Assembly: GCA_023300665.1 (NCBI GenBank)
Contig: JALZUU010000457.1
Location: 1 to 33,599, forward strand
Reading direction: 5' to 3'
DNA from: Saprospiraceae bacterium
GTDB taxonomy: Bacteria; Bacteroidota; Bacteroidia; Chitinophagales; Saprospiraceae
DNA: 33,599 nucleotides
Positions 1 to 9,313 of the stretch are shown piece after piece. Under the pieces are notes generated by a model. It made no database searches. It had not been told where the DNA came from and was given only the letters and a program-made list of their open reading frames with translations. A program made the translations under genes and the position numbers. Numbering within the stretch: position 1 is the first letter of the stretch; the number at the start of each line of letters is the position of its first letter.

Positions 1-200
1 TATATATAATAAAGGGGTTTTCGTTTCGATAGCAAAAGAACACATTCATCAGAGATGATAAACTTAGTAGAATGTTAATTCTGGTTAAGAATTGGTTAAG
101 GGCTGCTTATCTAAACTTCTAGAAACGCCTAAAAAAGAATCTGCTCTTATTATCGGGGTTACGACAACGGCAAGGCATCATTTTTGCTTAAATTTGTATT

Positions 201-377
201 ATGACTTTATTAAAAAGAATCATTGGGATACCATTATCCATTATTATGGTCTACAGTATGTGGAGTAAACTACAGAATGGTCTGTATGGAATGGAAAATC
301 AGGGTGCATTAGCAGCTCTGATTCTAATCTTTATCTGTATGATCTTATTGGTAGTTCGCCGAGTGATTACTTACTAA
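201..377 (+). CDS. Small (58 aa) predicted membrane protein with two hydrophobic segments
   Basis: Read directly: ATG at 201, TAA at 375-377; MTLLKRIIGIPLSIIMVYSMWSKLQNGLYGMENQGALAALILIFICMILLVVRRVITY. Below the length cut-off of the supplied ORF track. Two hydrophobic stretches with basic flanks. Confidence 0.55.
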   Translation: MTLLKRIIGIPLSIIMVYSMWSKLQNGLYGMENQGALAALILIFICMILLVVRRVITY

Positions 378-547
378 GTACTTGCTATTAGCCTTACTCA
401 AAGGCATTTTGACACCTTTTTTCTCCTACCATCTTAATATTTTAAATCCATCGACAAGCCTGTCTGTACTACGCTAATCGGTCATCAATATTGATTGTAC
501 AACTTTTAGATTTCTCCTTTGTTATTAGTTTTCAAAATAGAAATATT

Positions 548-1492
548 ATGTTTGAGTCATATCATGCTGGACAGTTAGCAATCCAAAAAAAAACTGGAGA
601 AGAGGAAATAGCCAATAGAAGGCTTCCTAAATTCCAATCTACACTTCATGAAAGATCCGTACGGTTTATAGAACGTCAGGTACTCGCTTTTCTTGGGAGT
701 GAAGACGCTAGTGGAGATATTTGGATATCCTTATTGGTAGGTGAAAGAGGATTTATTCATATTCCTTCCTTAAAAGAAGTAAAGTTTGATTTATCCAAAG
801 TGATCAGTAATCAATCGGATATTTTCTTTAAAAACATTGAAACCAATCCAATAGTAGGGTTACTATTTCATGAAGCAGCAAAAAGGTCTCGATATAAAGC
901 TTGGGGAATTGCTCGTAAAGAGGAAGACCAAGTTAGTTTTGATATTACGATGGGATATAAAAGTTGTCCTAAATTTATACAACGAGAAAAAATAGAAGTA
1001 CCAGAAGATTCAAAATCCGTTTCTCCAGCCTATCAAAATGGAACTACACTAGGTACATCAGAGCGAGAATGGATTAGCAGTGCACATACTTTTTTCATAG
1101 CGACACAAACGAAAAAGGGAGAAATTGAAACATCCCATAAAGGTGGGAATCCTGGTTTTATTGAAATCCAAGAAAATGGTGTTTTACGAATACCTGATTA
1201 TTTTGGAAACAGTATTTATAATACTTTGGGAAATATTTACGAAAATCCTAAGGCGGCACTGCTTTTTGTAGATTATAAAAGAGGAGAAACACTACAAATC
1301 ACGGGTAAAGCAGCATTAGAATTTGATCAAAATTCAGCGGACGATCTTCACAAGTCTGGTGACACTGGTAGATTTTTAACATTCGAAACAAAACAGTGGA
1401 TCAGAACAAAAGATCATCATAAAGTAAATACAAGGTTTGTTGATTTCTCAAAATTCAATATATCAACGAATGCTGAAGATAACCAAGGATGA
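548..1492 (+). CDS. Pyridoxamine 5'-phosphate oxidase family (FMN-binding split barrel) protein
   Basis: Start likely the internal ATG at 548 (MFESYHAGQLAIQ...). Two split-barrel-like halves (ERQVLAFLGSEDASGDIWISLLVGERGFIHI; TFFIATQTKKGEIETSHKGGNPGFIEIQENGVLRIPDYFGNSIYNTLGNIYENPKAALLFVDY) typical of PNPOx-like proteins. Confidence 0.8.
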   Translation: MFESYHAGQLAIQKKTGEEEIANRRLPKFQSTLHERSVRFIERQVLAFLGSEDASGDIWISLLVGERGFIHIPSLKEVKFDLSKVISNQSDIFFKNIETNPIVGLLFHEAAKRSRYKAWGIARKEEDQVSFDITMGYKSCPKFIQREKIEVPEDSKSVSPAYQNGTTLGTSEREWISSAHTFFIATQTKKGEIETSHKGGNPGFIEIQENGVLRIPDYFGNSIYNTLGNIYENPKAALLFVDYKRGETLQITGKAALEFDQNSADDLHKSGDTGRFLTFETKQWIRTKDHHKVNTRFVDFSKFNISTNAEDNQG

Positions 1493-1502
1493 TCATCCAC
1501 TA

Positions 1503-2888
1503 TTAATCTTCAAACAAAATACGATAGAGTTCTTCAATCTTCCCTACTGTTTGAATTTTAATTTTATAGCGTTTGGCGTCCAAGCCTTTGGTATTGTATT
1601 TTGAAATAAAGATACGACCAAATCCTAATCTATCTGCTTCTTGTATTCGTTGGTCTACGCGACTAACTGCTCGTATTTCTCCAGACAAGCCAACTTCTCC
1701 TGCAAAGCAGACATCACCAGGAACCGAAATATCTTGCAAAGAAGAGATCAAAGCACATAAAATCGCCAGATCAATTGCTGGATCATCTACTCGTATTCCT
1801 CCCGCAATATTTAAAAACACATCCATCTGTCCAAACTGAAATCCACATCTCTTTTCCAAGACTGCCAAAATCATACTCAACCGTCGCAGGTCAAATCCTG
1901 TAGCAGAACGTTGTGGTGTTCCATAAACAGCTGTACTCACCAGCGCTTGGGTTTCAATCAGCATCGGCCGCATTCCCTCCATGGTAGCACTTACAGTGAT
2001 ACCGCTCAGTTCTTCTTCATTTTGTGATAATAATAGTTCAGAAGGATTAGAAACCTCTCGCAATCCGGTAGCCTGCATTTCGTAGATTCCCATTTCATCG
2101 GTAGATCCAAAACGATTTTTGATGGTTCTTAAAATACGATAGGTATAATTACGGTCTCCCTCAAATTGTAAAACACAATCTACAATATGTTCTAATAGCT
2201 TAGGGCCAGCGATGGCGCCATCTTTAGTGATATGCCCGATAACAATAACTGGAATTCCTGTCTCTTTCGCAAAACGTTGTAATTCTCCAGCACAATCTCT
2301 TACCTGCGAGATACTTCCCGGCGTAGAATCGAGATGTGGAGAAGATAATGTTTGGATAGAATCTACGATTAGAATATCTGGTTGCAGTTGTTGTGCTTGT
2401 GCGAGAATTTTTCCGGTATTCGTTTCTGTATAGATAAAACAATTAGAAATAGCTTCCCCGATTCGGTCTGCTCGCATTTTTATCTGTTCTTCACTTTCTT
2501 CACCTGATACATATAATACCTTGGCATCGATATTTAATGCTAACTGTAACATCAAGGTTGATTTACCAATTCCGGGCTGTCCTCCAATCAAAGTGATAGA
2601 TCCGGCTACAATACCACCTCCGAGCACTCGATCCAATTCACCATCTCCAGCAGAGAGTCGTTGGGTGTTACCCGATTTCACTTCTTTGAGCGCGACAGGT
2701 TTTATGGTAGCGATACTTGTAGAGCCTTCGGTCTTCCAAGCTCGTTTTTTTACCTCTTGCTTTGTCTCTTTAACCAGCACTTCTTCCTGATAAGTATTCC
2801 ATTCATCGCAAGACTGACACTTTCCAACCCACTTAGGAGAGGTAGCACCACAATTGGTGCAAGCAAATATTTTTTTGATTTTAGCCAC
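1503..2888 (-). CDS. radA: DNA repair protein RadA
   Basis: N-terminal C4 zinc finger (CTNCGATSPKWVGKCQSC), Walker A GGQPGIGKST, KNRFG motif, Lon-like C-terminal domain. Confidence 0.97.
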   Translation of the reverse strand: MAKIKKIFACTNCGATSPKWVGKCQSCDEWNTYQEEVLVKETKQEVKKRAWKTEGSTSIATIKPVALKEVKSGNTQRLSAGDGELDRVLGGGIVAGSITLIGGQPGIGKSTLMLQLALNIDAKVLYVSGEESEEQIKMRADRIGEAISNCFIYTETNTGKILAQAQQLQPDILIVDSIQTLSSPHLDSTPGSISQVRDCAGELQRFAKETGIPVIVIGHITKDGAIAGPKLLEHIVDCVLQFEGDRNYTYRILRTIKNRFGSTDEMGIYEMQATGLREVSNPSELLLSQNEEELSGITVSATMEGMRPMLIETQALVSTAVYGTPQRSATGFDLRRLSMILAVLEKRCGFQFGQMDVFLNIAGGIRVDDPAIDLAILCALISSLQDISVPGDVCFAGEVGLSGEIRAVSRVDQRIQEADRLGFGRIFISKYNTKGLDAKRYKIKIQTVGKIEELYRILFED

Positions 2889-3361
2889 AGGTTATTTTTT
2901 TAACAAAACCCTAAGGATTTTAACACTTTTTTAAAGAAAAACAAATGTCCACAAATATCGACAGATTATCAACATTTTTTAAAATAAAATGTTTTAAAAT
3001 TGATATTTATTTTTTCCTCTTACAAAATTTTATTTTACATAAATATCATAAAGCACAATAAATCAAACATTTATACATTTTTTTATTGTTTTCATGTAAT
3101 TCCTTTCAATATCTGAACGATCAGGCCTTTTTTCTAAAACTATCTAAGAATAAGAAAAGAAATATTTCTTTTATCTGATTTGTGACTTTCTAATCGAACC
3201 TCGTCAAAACATCGAAATCAACGCAAGTGAATTGATTGAATTGAAAAAAAAGCGAAGGTTTCCAAAATAAAAAAAAGAGCAGAACGCTGCTTAAGAAATA
3301 TTTTATATCTCCTTTTCGGAGGAGGTATGTAGATTGTTTTCATTTGGTTTTTTGGGGTTAT

Positions 3362-3406
3362 ACAGGGTGCGACGTATTAATTTACGTTTGTACCCTGTTT
3401 TTTTTT
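3362..3406 (+). terminator. Rho-independent terminator-like hairpin, + strand orientation
   Basis: ACAGGGT-gcg-ACGT-attaattt-ACGT-ttgt-ACCCTGT followed by an uninterrupted T tract. On the - strand there is no T tract after the stem. Confidence 0.6.
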
Positions 3407-3445
3407 ACCTTAAAAATATTGAATCTATTCAATTGCCATTCCTCT

Positions 3446-3781
3446 CTAGCGATCTGCACAACGAACACACCGACTGCTTTCAGGCATATACATAAGACGA
3501 GCGGGCTGGATTGGATTTTTACAAAAAGCACAATTTCCAAAATCATCATTATCTACCCGCGATAGTGCTACTTTTAGCTTGCTTAGTTTCTGACGGGTAC
3601 TCCGCAAACTTGCTTCCGCAACACTTTTGTTATTAATCGCATCCATTCGACTTACTCGTCCAATTGAATTTTCAGGTGAGATCGGCTTGGTCAATTCTTC
3701 CAAACTTTCAATTTTTTCTTGGGTAGAACTAATTGCTGCTACAATTTTTGATTTTAATTCCTTTCTGGCAGAGGGTGTCAT
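3446..3781 (-). CDS. DksA/TraR-family C4 zinc finger protein
   Basis: C-terminal CAFCKNPIQPARLMYMPESSRCVRC resembles the DksA/TraR zinc finger; N-terminal helical region. Confidence 0.8.
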   Translation of the reverse strand: MTPSARKELKSKIVAAISSTQEKIESLEELTKPISPENSIGRVSRMDAINNKSVAEASLRSTRQKLSKLKVALSRVDNDDFGNCAFCKNPIQPARLMYMPESSRCVRCADR

Positions 3782-3872
3782 ATGTGAAATTTATTTTGTA
3801 AATTACTAAAGGAGATATTAGGCTTAATTTCTCGACTTAAGGCCTTTCTAAGTAAGAGAAGTTGTTTAAAAA

Positions 3873-3990
3873 CTCCCAAATTAGGACTGTACTACTAAGT
3901 GTGTCATTTTGCAGCCCGCGTCCCGGCAGTACCGCCGGGAAAGGCCAACCCGCTGACACACTTTAACCGAATAGTCTCCCCAAATTAGGA
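3873..3990. repeat. GC-rich REP-like palindromic segment flanked by short direct repeats
   Basis: Direct repeats CTCCCAAATTAGGA (3873-3886) and CTCCCCAAATTAGGA (3976-3990); inverted repeat AAGTGTGTCA (3897-3906)/TGACACACTT (3954-3963); inner palindrome TCCCGGC-agtacc-GCCGGGA. Confidence 0.6.
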
Positions 3991-4147
3991 TAAATTGAGG
4001 CGTACTTTTCATATAAAAATAGCCTAATTTGTTACATTTTTACGCTTCTACGTTATATTTATTGGACTTATGAGGAAGATTTTTTATTTCTTGTATGATA
4101 TTTGTAATGAATATGTAAGATCTTAAATTGAATATAAAAACATTATA

Positions 4148-5044
4148 GTGAATCAACTCAGCTGGACTTATTTAGCGGATGACGGAAAACAGCACTTTGT
4201 TGGGCTTGCACATGGTGCGGAGAGTGGTCATTTGGTAGTACACTGTAATTCAAAGGTGGTTTTGATTGATTTTAAGGTTTTTGATAATGCCTCTTATTCA
4301 ATTTTTATTGATGAGCAGCTCTGTGAAATCGCTATTGAGAAACAAGAAGGGCAATATTTTTATAGTTTTGAAATAGATAATCAAGCCGATACCCCCCGTA
4401 ATCGAGCTCGTAAAAAGCTTGAAAAACAACATTTGTTACAAAGCATCGCTTTTCTTGGCACCTTGGTATTAATTGTCAGTATCGCCATCTTCAGTATTAC
4501 TCGATGGACTTCTAAACAAGATCAAAGAAATATTGCAACAAAATTAAAAGGTACAGGTCAACAGATCAGTGCTAAAATTCTAGTTCCAAAAGAAGCGTCT
4601 GTGGATTATGCTAGTTATTATTTTGTGGTTAATGGAAAATCTTATGCCTCTTCGACTACCTACTCCAACAAACTTACAGAACTATTACCCAACGGGATGC
4701 CGTTAGAGGAAGGTGACGAGTTTTTAGTCACCTATGTTCCTAGTAATCCTTCTTTAAACGAAATAGACTACGGAAAACCTACTCAATTTCAAATCAACCG
4801 ATATAGAGATCGAGTCTTAAACCGATTGTTCGAAAATAATCCTAAGATCACTAAGGAGTCTTTAACCTGCTTTTTCGATCAAATCTACAAAGAGAAAGGT
4901 ATAGAAGGCGTCGCTCAACTATATTTTCAGAAAACCACCTCTTCTAAAAATTCTCGACATAATCGCCAAACCTTTGAACGATTATTACAAGAATCTAATT
5001 TGAAAGAAACAATTCAAAAGACCTGTGGAAAGATTTCTTTCTAA
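4148..5044 (+). CDS. Membrane protein: FAIM-like N-terminal domain (tentative), one TM helix, DUF3592-like outer domain
   Basis: GTG start; single TM LLQSIAFLGTLVLIVSIAIFSI; outer part VNGKSYASSTTY...EEGDEFLVTYVPSNPSLNEI is DUF3592-like. Confidence 0.7.
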   Translation: MNQLSWTYLADDGKQHFVGLAHGAESGHLVVHCNSKVVLIDFKVFDNASYSIFIDEQLCEIAIEKQEGQYFYSFEIDNQADTPRNRARKKLEKQHLLQSIAFLGTLVLIVSIAIFSITRWTSKQDQRNIATKLKGTGQQISAKILVPKEASVDYASYYFVVNGKSYASSTTYSNKLTELLPNGMPLEEGDEFLVTYVPSNPSLNEIDYGKPTQFQINRYRDRVLNRLFENNPKITKESLTCFFDQIYKEKGIEGVAQLYFQKTTSSKNSRHNRQTFERLLQESNLKETIQKTCGKISF

Positions 5045-5177
5045 GAAGGTTTTTTAGGAAGACTATTTATTTTCTTCTATTCAAAAAGTATTTCCTGCCA
5101 AAGACTATTCAATTCCATAGTATTGCGTAACTTCGTACTCTTGAATTATTTAGATTTATTCCTAAAATTATTACGCA

Positions 5178-6146
5178 TTGGAGTATTTAGCGCAACATAT
5201 CGAAGGCCTTATTTTTACTGCTCCTAATCCCCTGTCAGTTAAGGAGATTCAGGAATGCCTTGAGGAAACTTTTGAAACCCCTTTTCCGGATACGGATATT
5301 AAATCAGCCATCAACTCAATAAAAGATCGCTATCAAGAAAGTGATTTCTCCTTTGAGATAGTGTCTGTCAGTGGTGGTTATCAATTTATGACCAAAGGTG
5401 CTTATCATCAAACAATTGGTACGCTTCTAAAACAGACTACTAAAAAGCAGCTATCTCGTGCAGCACTAGAAACGCTCTCGATCATCGCTTATAAGCAACC
5501 CGTGATCAAAAGTGAAATCGAAAAAATTAGAGGAGTTAGTTGTGATTATGCCGTCCAAAAATTACTCGAAAAGGAGTTGGTCGATATCAATGGTCGAAGT
5601 GAAGGTCCAGGAAGACCCTTATTATATGGTACTAGTGAAAAATTTATGGACTATTTTGGCCTAGAAAGTCTCAACGAACTACCTAAACCGAAAGACTTCC
5701 GATTACCAGATAATGTGGTGGGTGAAGCAGCTCCGATTGAAGAATCTATGCTGGTAGAAGTAGATGAAGCCAATCAAGGCATCCAAATTGGCAACCTTAA
5801 CCTTGCTCCTGTTGTTGTATTAGATATGAAGGGCGAAGAGTTGGTCGTTGATCAACTCGATCCAACCCTAGAAAATGCCATTGCAGTGATTTCAACTGGT
5901 ATTGGATTATTTGATGAAGTAGATTTATCTCCACAAGTGGTCCTTCCAACTCCTGCCGCAGTAGGAACAAAAAAATCGGATGCAGAAGCAATTAGTGATA
6001 CCCTTGCAGATCCACTAATGAATGAGGTCGTAGAAACTTGTATTTCAGTGGCAGCTATTTTTGATAAAGAAAAGCCAACACCAAAAACGGTTCCACCGTT
6101 ACCTGCTGATGCTATTTTTTCAGCAGCAAAAAATGAAGAAGAATAA
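5178..6146 (+). CDS. scpB: Segregation and condensation protein B (ScpB), TTG start, long C-terminal tail
   Basis: YLAQHIEGLIFTAPNPLSVKEIQECL...; RAALETLSIIAYKQPVIKSEIEKIRGVSCDYAVQKLLEKELVDINGRSEGPGRPLLYGTSEKFMDYFGLESLNELP is the ScpB winged-helix signature. Confidence 0.95.
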   Translation: MEYLAQHIEGLIFTAPNPLSVKEIQECLEETFETPFPDTDIKSAINSIKDRYQESDFSFEIVSVSGGYQFMTKGAYHQTIGTLLKQTTKKQLSRAALETLSIIAYKQPVIKSEIEKIRGVSCDYAVQKLLEKELVDINGRSEGPGRPLLYGTSEKFMDYFGLESLNELPKPKDFRLPDNVVGEAAPIEESMLVEVDEANQGIQIGNLNLAPVVVLDMKGEELVVDQLDPTLENAIAVISTGIGLFDEVDLSPQVVLPTPAAVGTKKSDAEAISDTLADPLMNEVVETCISVAAIFDKEKPTPKTVPPLPADAIFSAAKNEEE

Positions 6147-6148
6147 AA

Positions 6149-6673
6149 ATGGATAATCATAAACCTTTAGTAAATCGCGTAGCAGCTAGTGGGCTTATCA
6201 CTATTAATCTCGAAGATTTCTTTCCGACAGAAGAAGTGGTCGTTTTTGATATAAAGGATTATTTATACATGGAGCTGATGCTCAAAGAAAAAGACTTTCG
6301 AGCAGCACTCAAAGCACATGATTGGGAACAATATAAAGGCAAACACCTCCTTGTTTATTGCTCTACTGATGCGATTGTACCTGTCTGGGCTTTTATGTTG
6401 GTGACTGCTTATGCAACTCCGCATACCACCTCGATTTTTAATGGTGAGGAAAATGCCTTTTATCAACAAGCTTTTAATACTGCTTTAGCAAACTTTAAGG
6501 CTGATCAATATGAAGGTAAACGTATCGTGATCAAAGGCTGTAGTAATAAACCTGTTCCAGTTAGTGCCTACGTTGAGCTGACTCATCTCTTACAACCCTA
6601 CGCACAAAGTATTATGTATGGTGAACCGTGTTCTACCGTTCCCATTTTTAAACGTCCTCGAAAACTGAAATAA
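6149..6673 (+). CDS. DUF2480 family protein
   Basis: MDNHKPLVNRVAASGLITINLEDFFP...DIKDYLYMELMLKEKDFRAALKAHDW matches the Bacteroidota DUF2480 pattern. Confidence 0.85.
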   Translation: MDNHKPLVNRVAASGLITINLEDFFPTEEVVVFDIKDYLYMELMLKEKDFRAALKAHDWEQYKGKHLLVYCSTDAIVPVWAFMLVTAYATPHTTSIFNGEENAFYQQAFNTALANFKADQYEGKRIVIKGCSNKPVPVSAYVELTHLLQPYAQSIMYGEPCSTVPIFKRPRKLK

Positions 6674-6837
6674 ATAGACTATATTATTTATCGAGTAAAA
6701 TTCGTTAATTAATAAACTCCTATTACTCGAATCAATTATCTGGTAAAATCAGTATAACTGATAAGCCGGACTAATTATCTAAGGAATGATAATCAAATAG
6801 ATTAACATTCCTAATAAACCTATATAACATTCAGGAT

Positions 6838-7776
6838 ATGAAACCTATTTCTCTATATTCAATTGTATTAGCTACTTTTTTGACTTTCGCTCTTTTTGTT
6901 TCTTATACTGAAAACGATCGTCCCCCTTCAGAAGAAGCACCTACTAGTTCGACTAATACCGTTCCTGCTGCAGTTGATTTACCACAGATCATTAAAGCAG
7001 TAACACTCAATAAAACTTTTGACTTTGGTGGAGAAGTTTTACCAACACACGAAAATTTTGATGTTCGTGAAAGACTAGATCAAGAGCTATTGCGAAACGC
7101 TTATTATCATTCTAATACGATCTTAAACATCAAAAAAGCCAATCGATACTTTCCTGTCATTGAGCCAATTCTTGCTAAGCATGGTGTACCAGACGATATG
7201 AAATATCTAGCTGTTGCGGAAAGCGATTTACGAAATGCGACTTCGCCTGCTGGTGCTAAAGGTATCTGGCAATTTATGAAAGCAACCGGTAAAGCTGCTG
7301 GCATGGAAATCAATTCAGGAATCGACGAACGATATCATATCGAAAAAGCAACCGAAGCAGCTTGTAAAAAATTAAAAAAAGATAAAAGAGAATTTGGATC
7401 ATGGACCTTGGCTGCAGCAGCTTATAATATGGGTAATACCCGACTCCGAAAAGAAATTGCAGTACAACGTACCAAGAGTTATTACGATATGAATCTCAAT
7501 CAAGAAACCATGAAGTATGTATTGAGAATCGTATCCATTAAAGAAATTCTATCTAATCCTGAGCAGTTTGGTTTTTATGTAAATCCTGAAGATAAATATG
7601 CACCGTTCGATTACGTTACAACTACTGTTACCAAGACCATTCCCAACCTTGGTGATTTTGCGATTCAGAATGGTACTACTTATCGAATGATTAAGTTATT
7701 AAATCCTTGGTTGTTGGGTAGCTCACTTCCCAATAGTTCTGGTAGAACTTATCAGGTAAAAATTCCTCGACAATAA
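6838..7776 (+). CDS. Lytic transglycosylase (SLT/MltD-like), secreted
   Basis: N-terminal hydrophobic signal; AVAESDLRNATSPAGAKGIWQFMKATGKAAGM and LAAAAYNMGNTRLRKEI are SLT-domain motifs; LysM-like C-terminus. Confidence 0.92.
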   Translation: MKPISLYSIVLATFLTFALFVSYTENDRPPSEEAPTSSTNTVPAAVDLPQIIKAVTLNKTFDFGGEVLPTHENFDVRERLDQELLRNAYYHSNTILNIKKANRYFPVIEPILAKHGVPDDMKYLAVAESDLRNATSPAGAKGIWQFMKATGKAAGMEINSGIDERYHIEKATEAACKKLKKDKREFGSWTLAAAAYNMGNTRLRKEIAVQRTKSYYDMNLNQETMKYVLRIVSIKEILSNPEQFGFYVNPEDKYAPFDYVTTTVTKTIPNLGDFAIQNGTTYRMIKLLNPWLLGSSLPNSSGRTYQVKIPRQ

Positions 7777-7838
7777 AAGAAGTTTGTTTATCTTGGCCCT
7801 AGAACCATTCGCAGCATTGCGGATATAAACAAACTAAT

Positions 7839-9224
7839 ATGTTTTCTGCTAAGATTTACCGCAGTCGTCGTGCTGCCCTCACTAAAAAAATGAATAAGGG
7901 TGTTCTCCTATTTTTAGGAAATGGTTACAGCCCAATGAATTATAAAGGCAACCCTTATCACTTCCGACAAGACAGTAGTTTCCTCTATTATTTTGGATTA
8001 GATCAAGCAGGGCTTGTCGCAACAATTGATCCTGAAGAAGGTAGAACTATCATCTATGGTGATGAGCTTACCCTAGACGATGTGGTCTGGACAGGTCCTC
8101 AACCGACTATTCGCTCGCTCGCTAAAAAAGTAGGCGTCACCGAAGTAAAAACCAAAGCGGAACTCACCAAATATTTACAGACGATCAATCCCATTAATCG
8201 TCGGGTTCATTATCTTCCGCCATACCGAGGCGCCAATAAAATTAAAATTCACGAATGGCTCAATAAACCAATCGGAGCAGTTGAACGAGATTACTCTCCC
8301 AAACTCGTGGCTACCGTTGCTAAACAACGATCCATCAAGCAAGCAGAAGAAATTAAGGAAATGCACGAGGCCGTAAATCTTAGTGCTGCGATGCACCTAT
8401 CTGCGATGCGCGCAACCCGTGCTGGATTATACGAATCAGATTTAGTCGCAGTAGCTCATGGAGAAGCACTTAAGAAAAATAGCCATCCAGCATATGGGAT
8501 TATTTTAACTATTAATGGTCAGACTTTACACAATCATCACCACGATCAACGACTAAAAAAAGGACAGCTCATACTGGCCGATATGGGGGCAGAATCTTCG
8601 TTACATTATGCAGGTGATATCACACGGACTTTTCCAGTATCTCGAAAATTTTCAAAAAAACAAAAAGAGATTTATCAGATTGTATTGGATGCCCAACTAG
8701 CGGTACTCGATGCCTTAAAACCGGGTGTTAGTTATCGATCTATGCATTTACTTGCTGCTAAAGTAAAAGTAAAAGGATTGAAAAAATTAGGTCTAATGAA
8801 AGGTGATGTAGCTAAAGCAGTAGCAGCTGGTGCACATGCGCTTTTTTTTCCACATGGTCTGGGACATTTGATTGGACTAGATGTACATGATATGGAAGAT
8901 TTGGGAGAAGACATGGTAGGTTACGATAAAGAAACCACTCGTAGTGATCAGTTTGGCTTAGCTTATTTACGTTTAGGAAAAAAACTAAAAAAAGGCTACG
9001 CAATTACAGTTGAACCTGGTATTTATTTTATTCCTGAACTAATGGATCAATGGAAAAAAGAAGGTAAATTTTTGGATTATATTAATTATAAAAAGGTCAA
9101 TGAATATCGTGATTTTGGTGGAATTCGAATCGAAGACAACGTAGTCATTACCGCAAAGGGTTACCAATTATTAGGAGATCCTATTCCAAAAACAATTGCT
9201 GAAATTGAAAAGGTGATGAAATAG
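7839..9224 (+). CDS. Xaa-Pro aminopeptidase (aminopeptidase P family)
   Basis: Pita-bread metal-site motifs DMGAESSLHYAGDITRTFP, HGLGHLIGLDVHD, EPGIYFIP, GGIRIEDN. Confidence 0.94.
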   Translation: MFSAKIYRSRRAALTKKMNKGVLLFLGNGYSPMNYKGNPYHFRQDSSFLYYFGLDQAGLVATIDPEEGRTIIYGDELTLDDVVWTGPQPTIRSLAKKVGVTEVKTKAELTKYLQTINPINRRVHYLPPYRGANKIKIHEWLNKPIGAVERDYSPKLVATVAKQRSIKQAEEIKEMHEAVNLSAAMHLSAMRATRAGLYESDLVAVAHGEALKKNSHPAYGIILTINGQTLHNHHHDQRLKKGQLILADMGAESSLHYAGDITRTFPVSRKFSKKQKEIYQIVLDAQLAVLDALKPGVSYRSMHLLAAKVKVKGLKKLGLMKGDVAKAVAAGAHALFFPHGLGHLIGLDVHDMEDLGEDMVGYDKETTRSDQFGLAYLRLGKKLKKGYAITVEPGIYFIPELMDQWKKEGKFLDYINYKKVNEYRDFGGIRIEDNVVITAKGYQLLGDPIPKTIAEIEKVMK

Positions 9225-9238
9225 TTTTTTTAGCTATT

Positions 9239-9300
9239 GGCTATTGGCCCTCTTCTATGGCGATAGCGTGAAGCAAATAGCCAAAAGCCCTTTTTTTTTT
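9239..9300 (+). terminator. Intrinsic terminator downstream of the aminopeptidase gene
   Basis: GGCTATTGG (9239-9247) pairs with CCAAAAGCC (9281-9289, one mismatch), followed by a T10 tract ending at 9300. Confidence 0.65.
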
Positions 9301-9313
9301 AAGATATACTTCG

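Noticed and set aside
2930-3120. AT-rich region with a TTATCAACA DnaA-box-like sequence, considered as a replication origin
   Set aside because: Only one imperfect box, no box cluster and no dnaA/dnaN nearby; AT richness is ordinary for intergenic DNA here.
3344-3565. 73-aa + strand ORF spanning the terminator and the dksA-like gene
   Set aside because: Runs through a terminator hairpin and antisense to a supported gene; composition typical of a chance ORF.
5852-6160. 102-aa - strand ORF antisense to the scpB tail
   Set aside because: Antisense to a supported CDS, Ser/Thr-rich without a domain; likely a chance ORF from low-complexity sequence.
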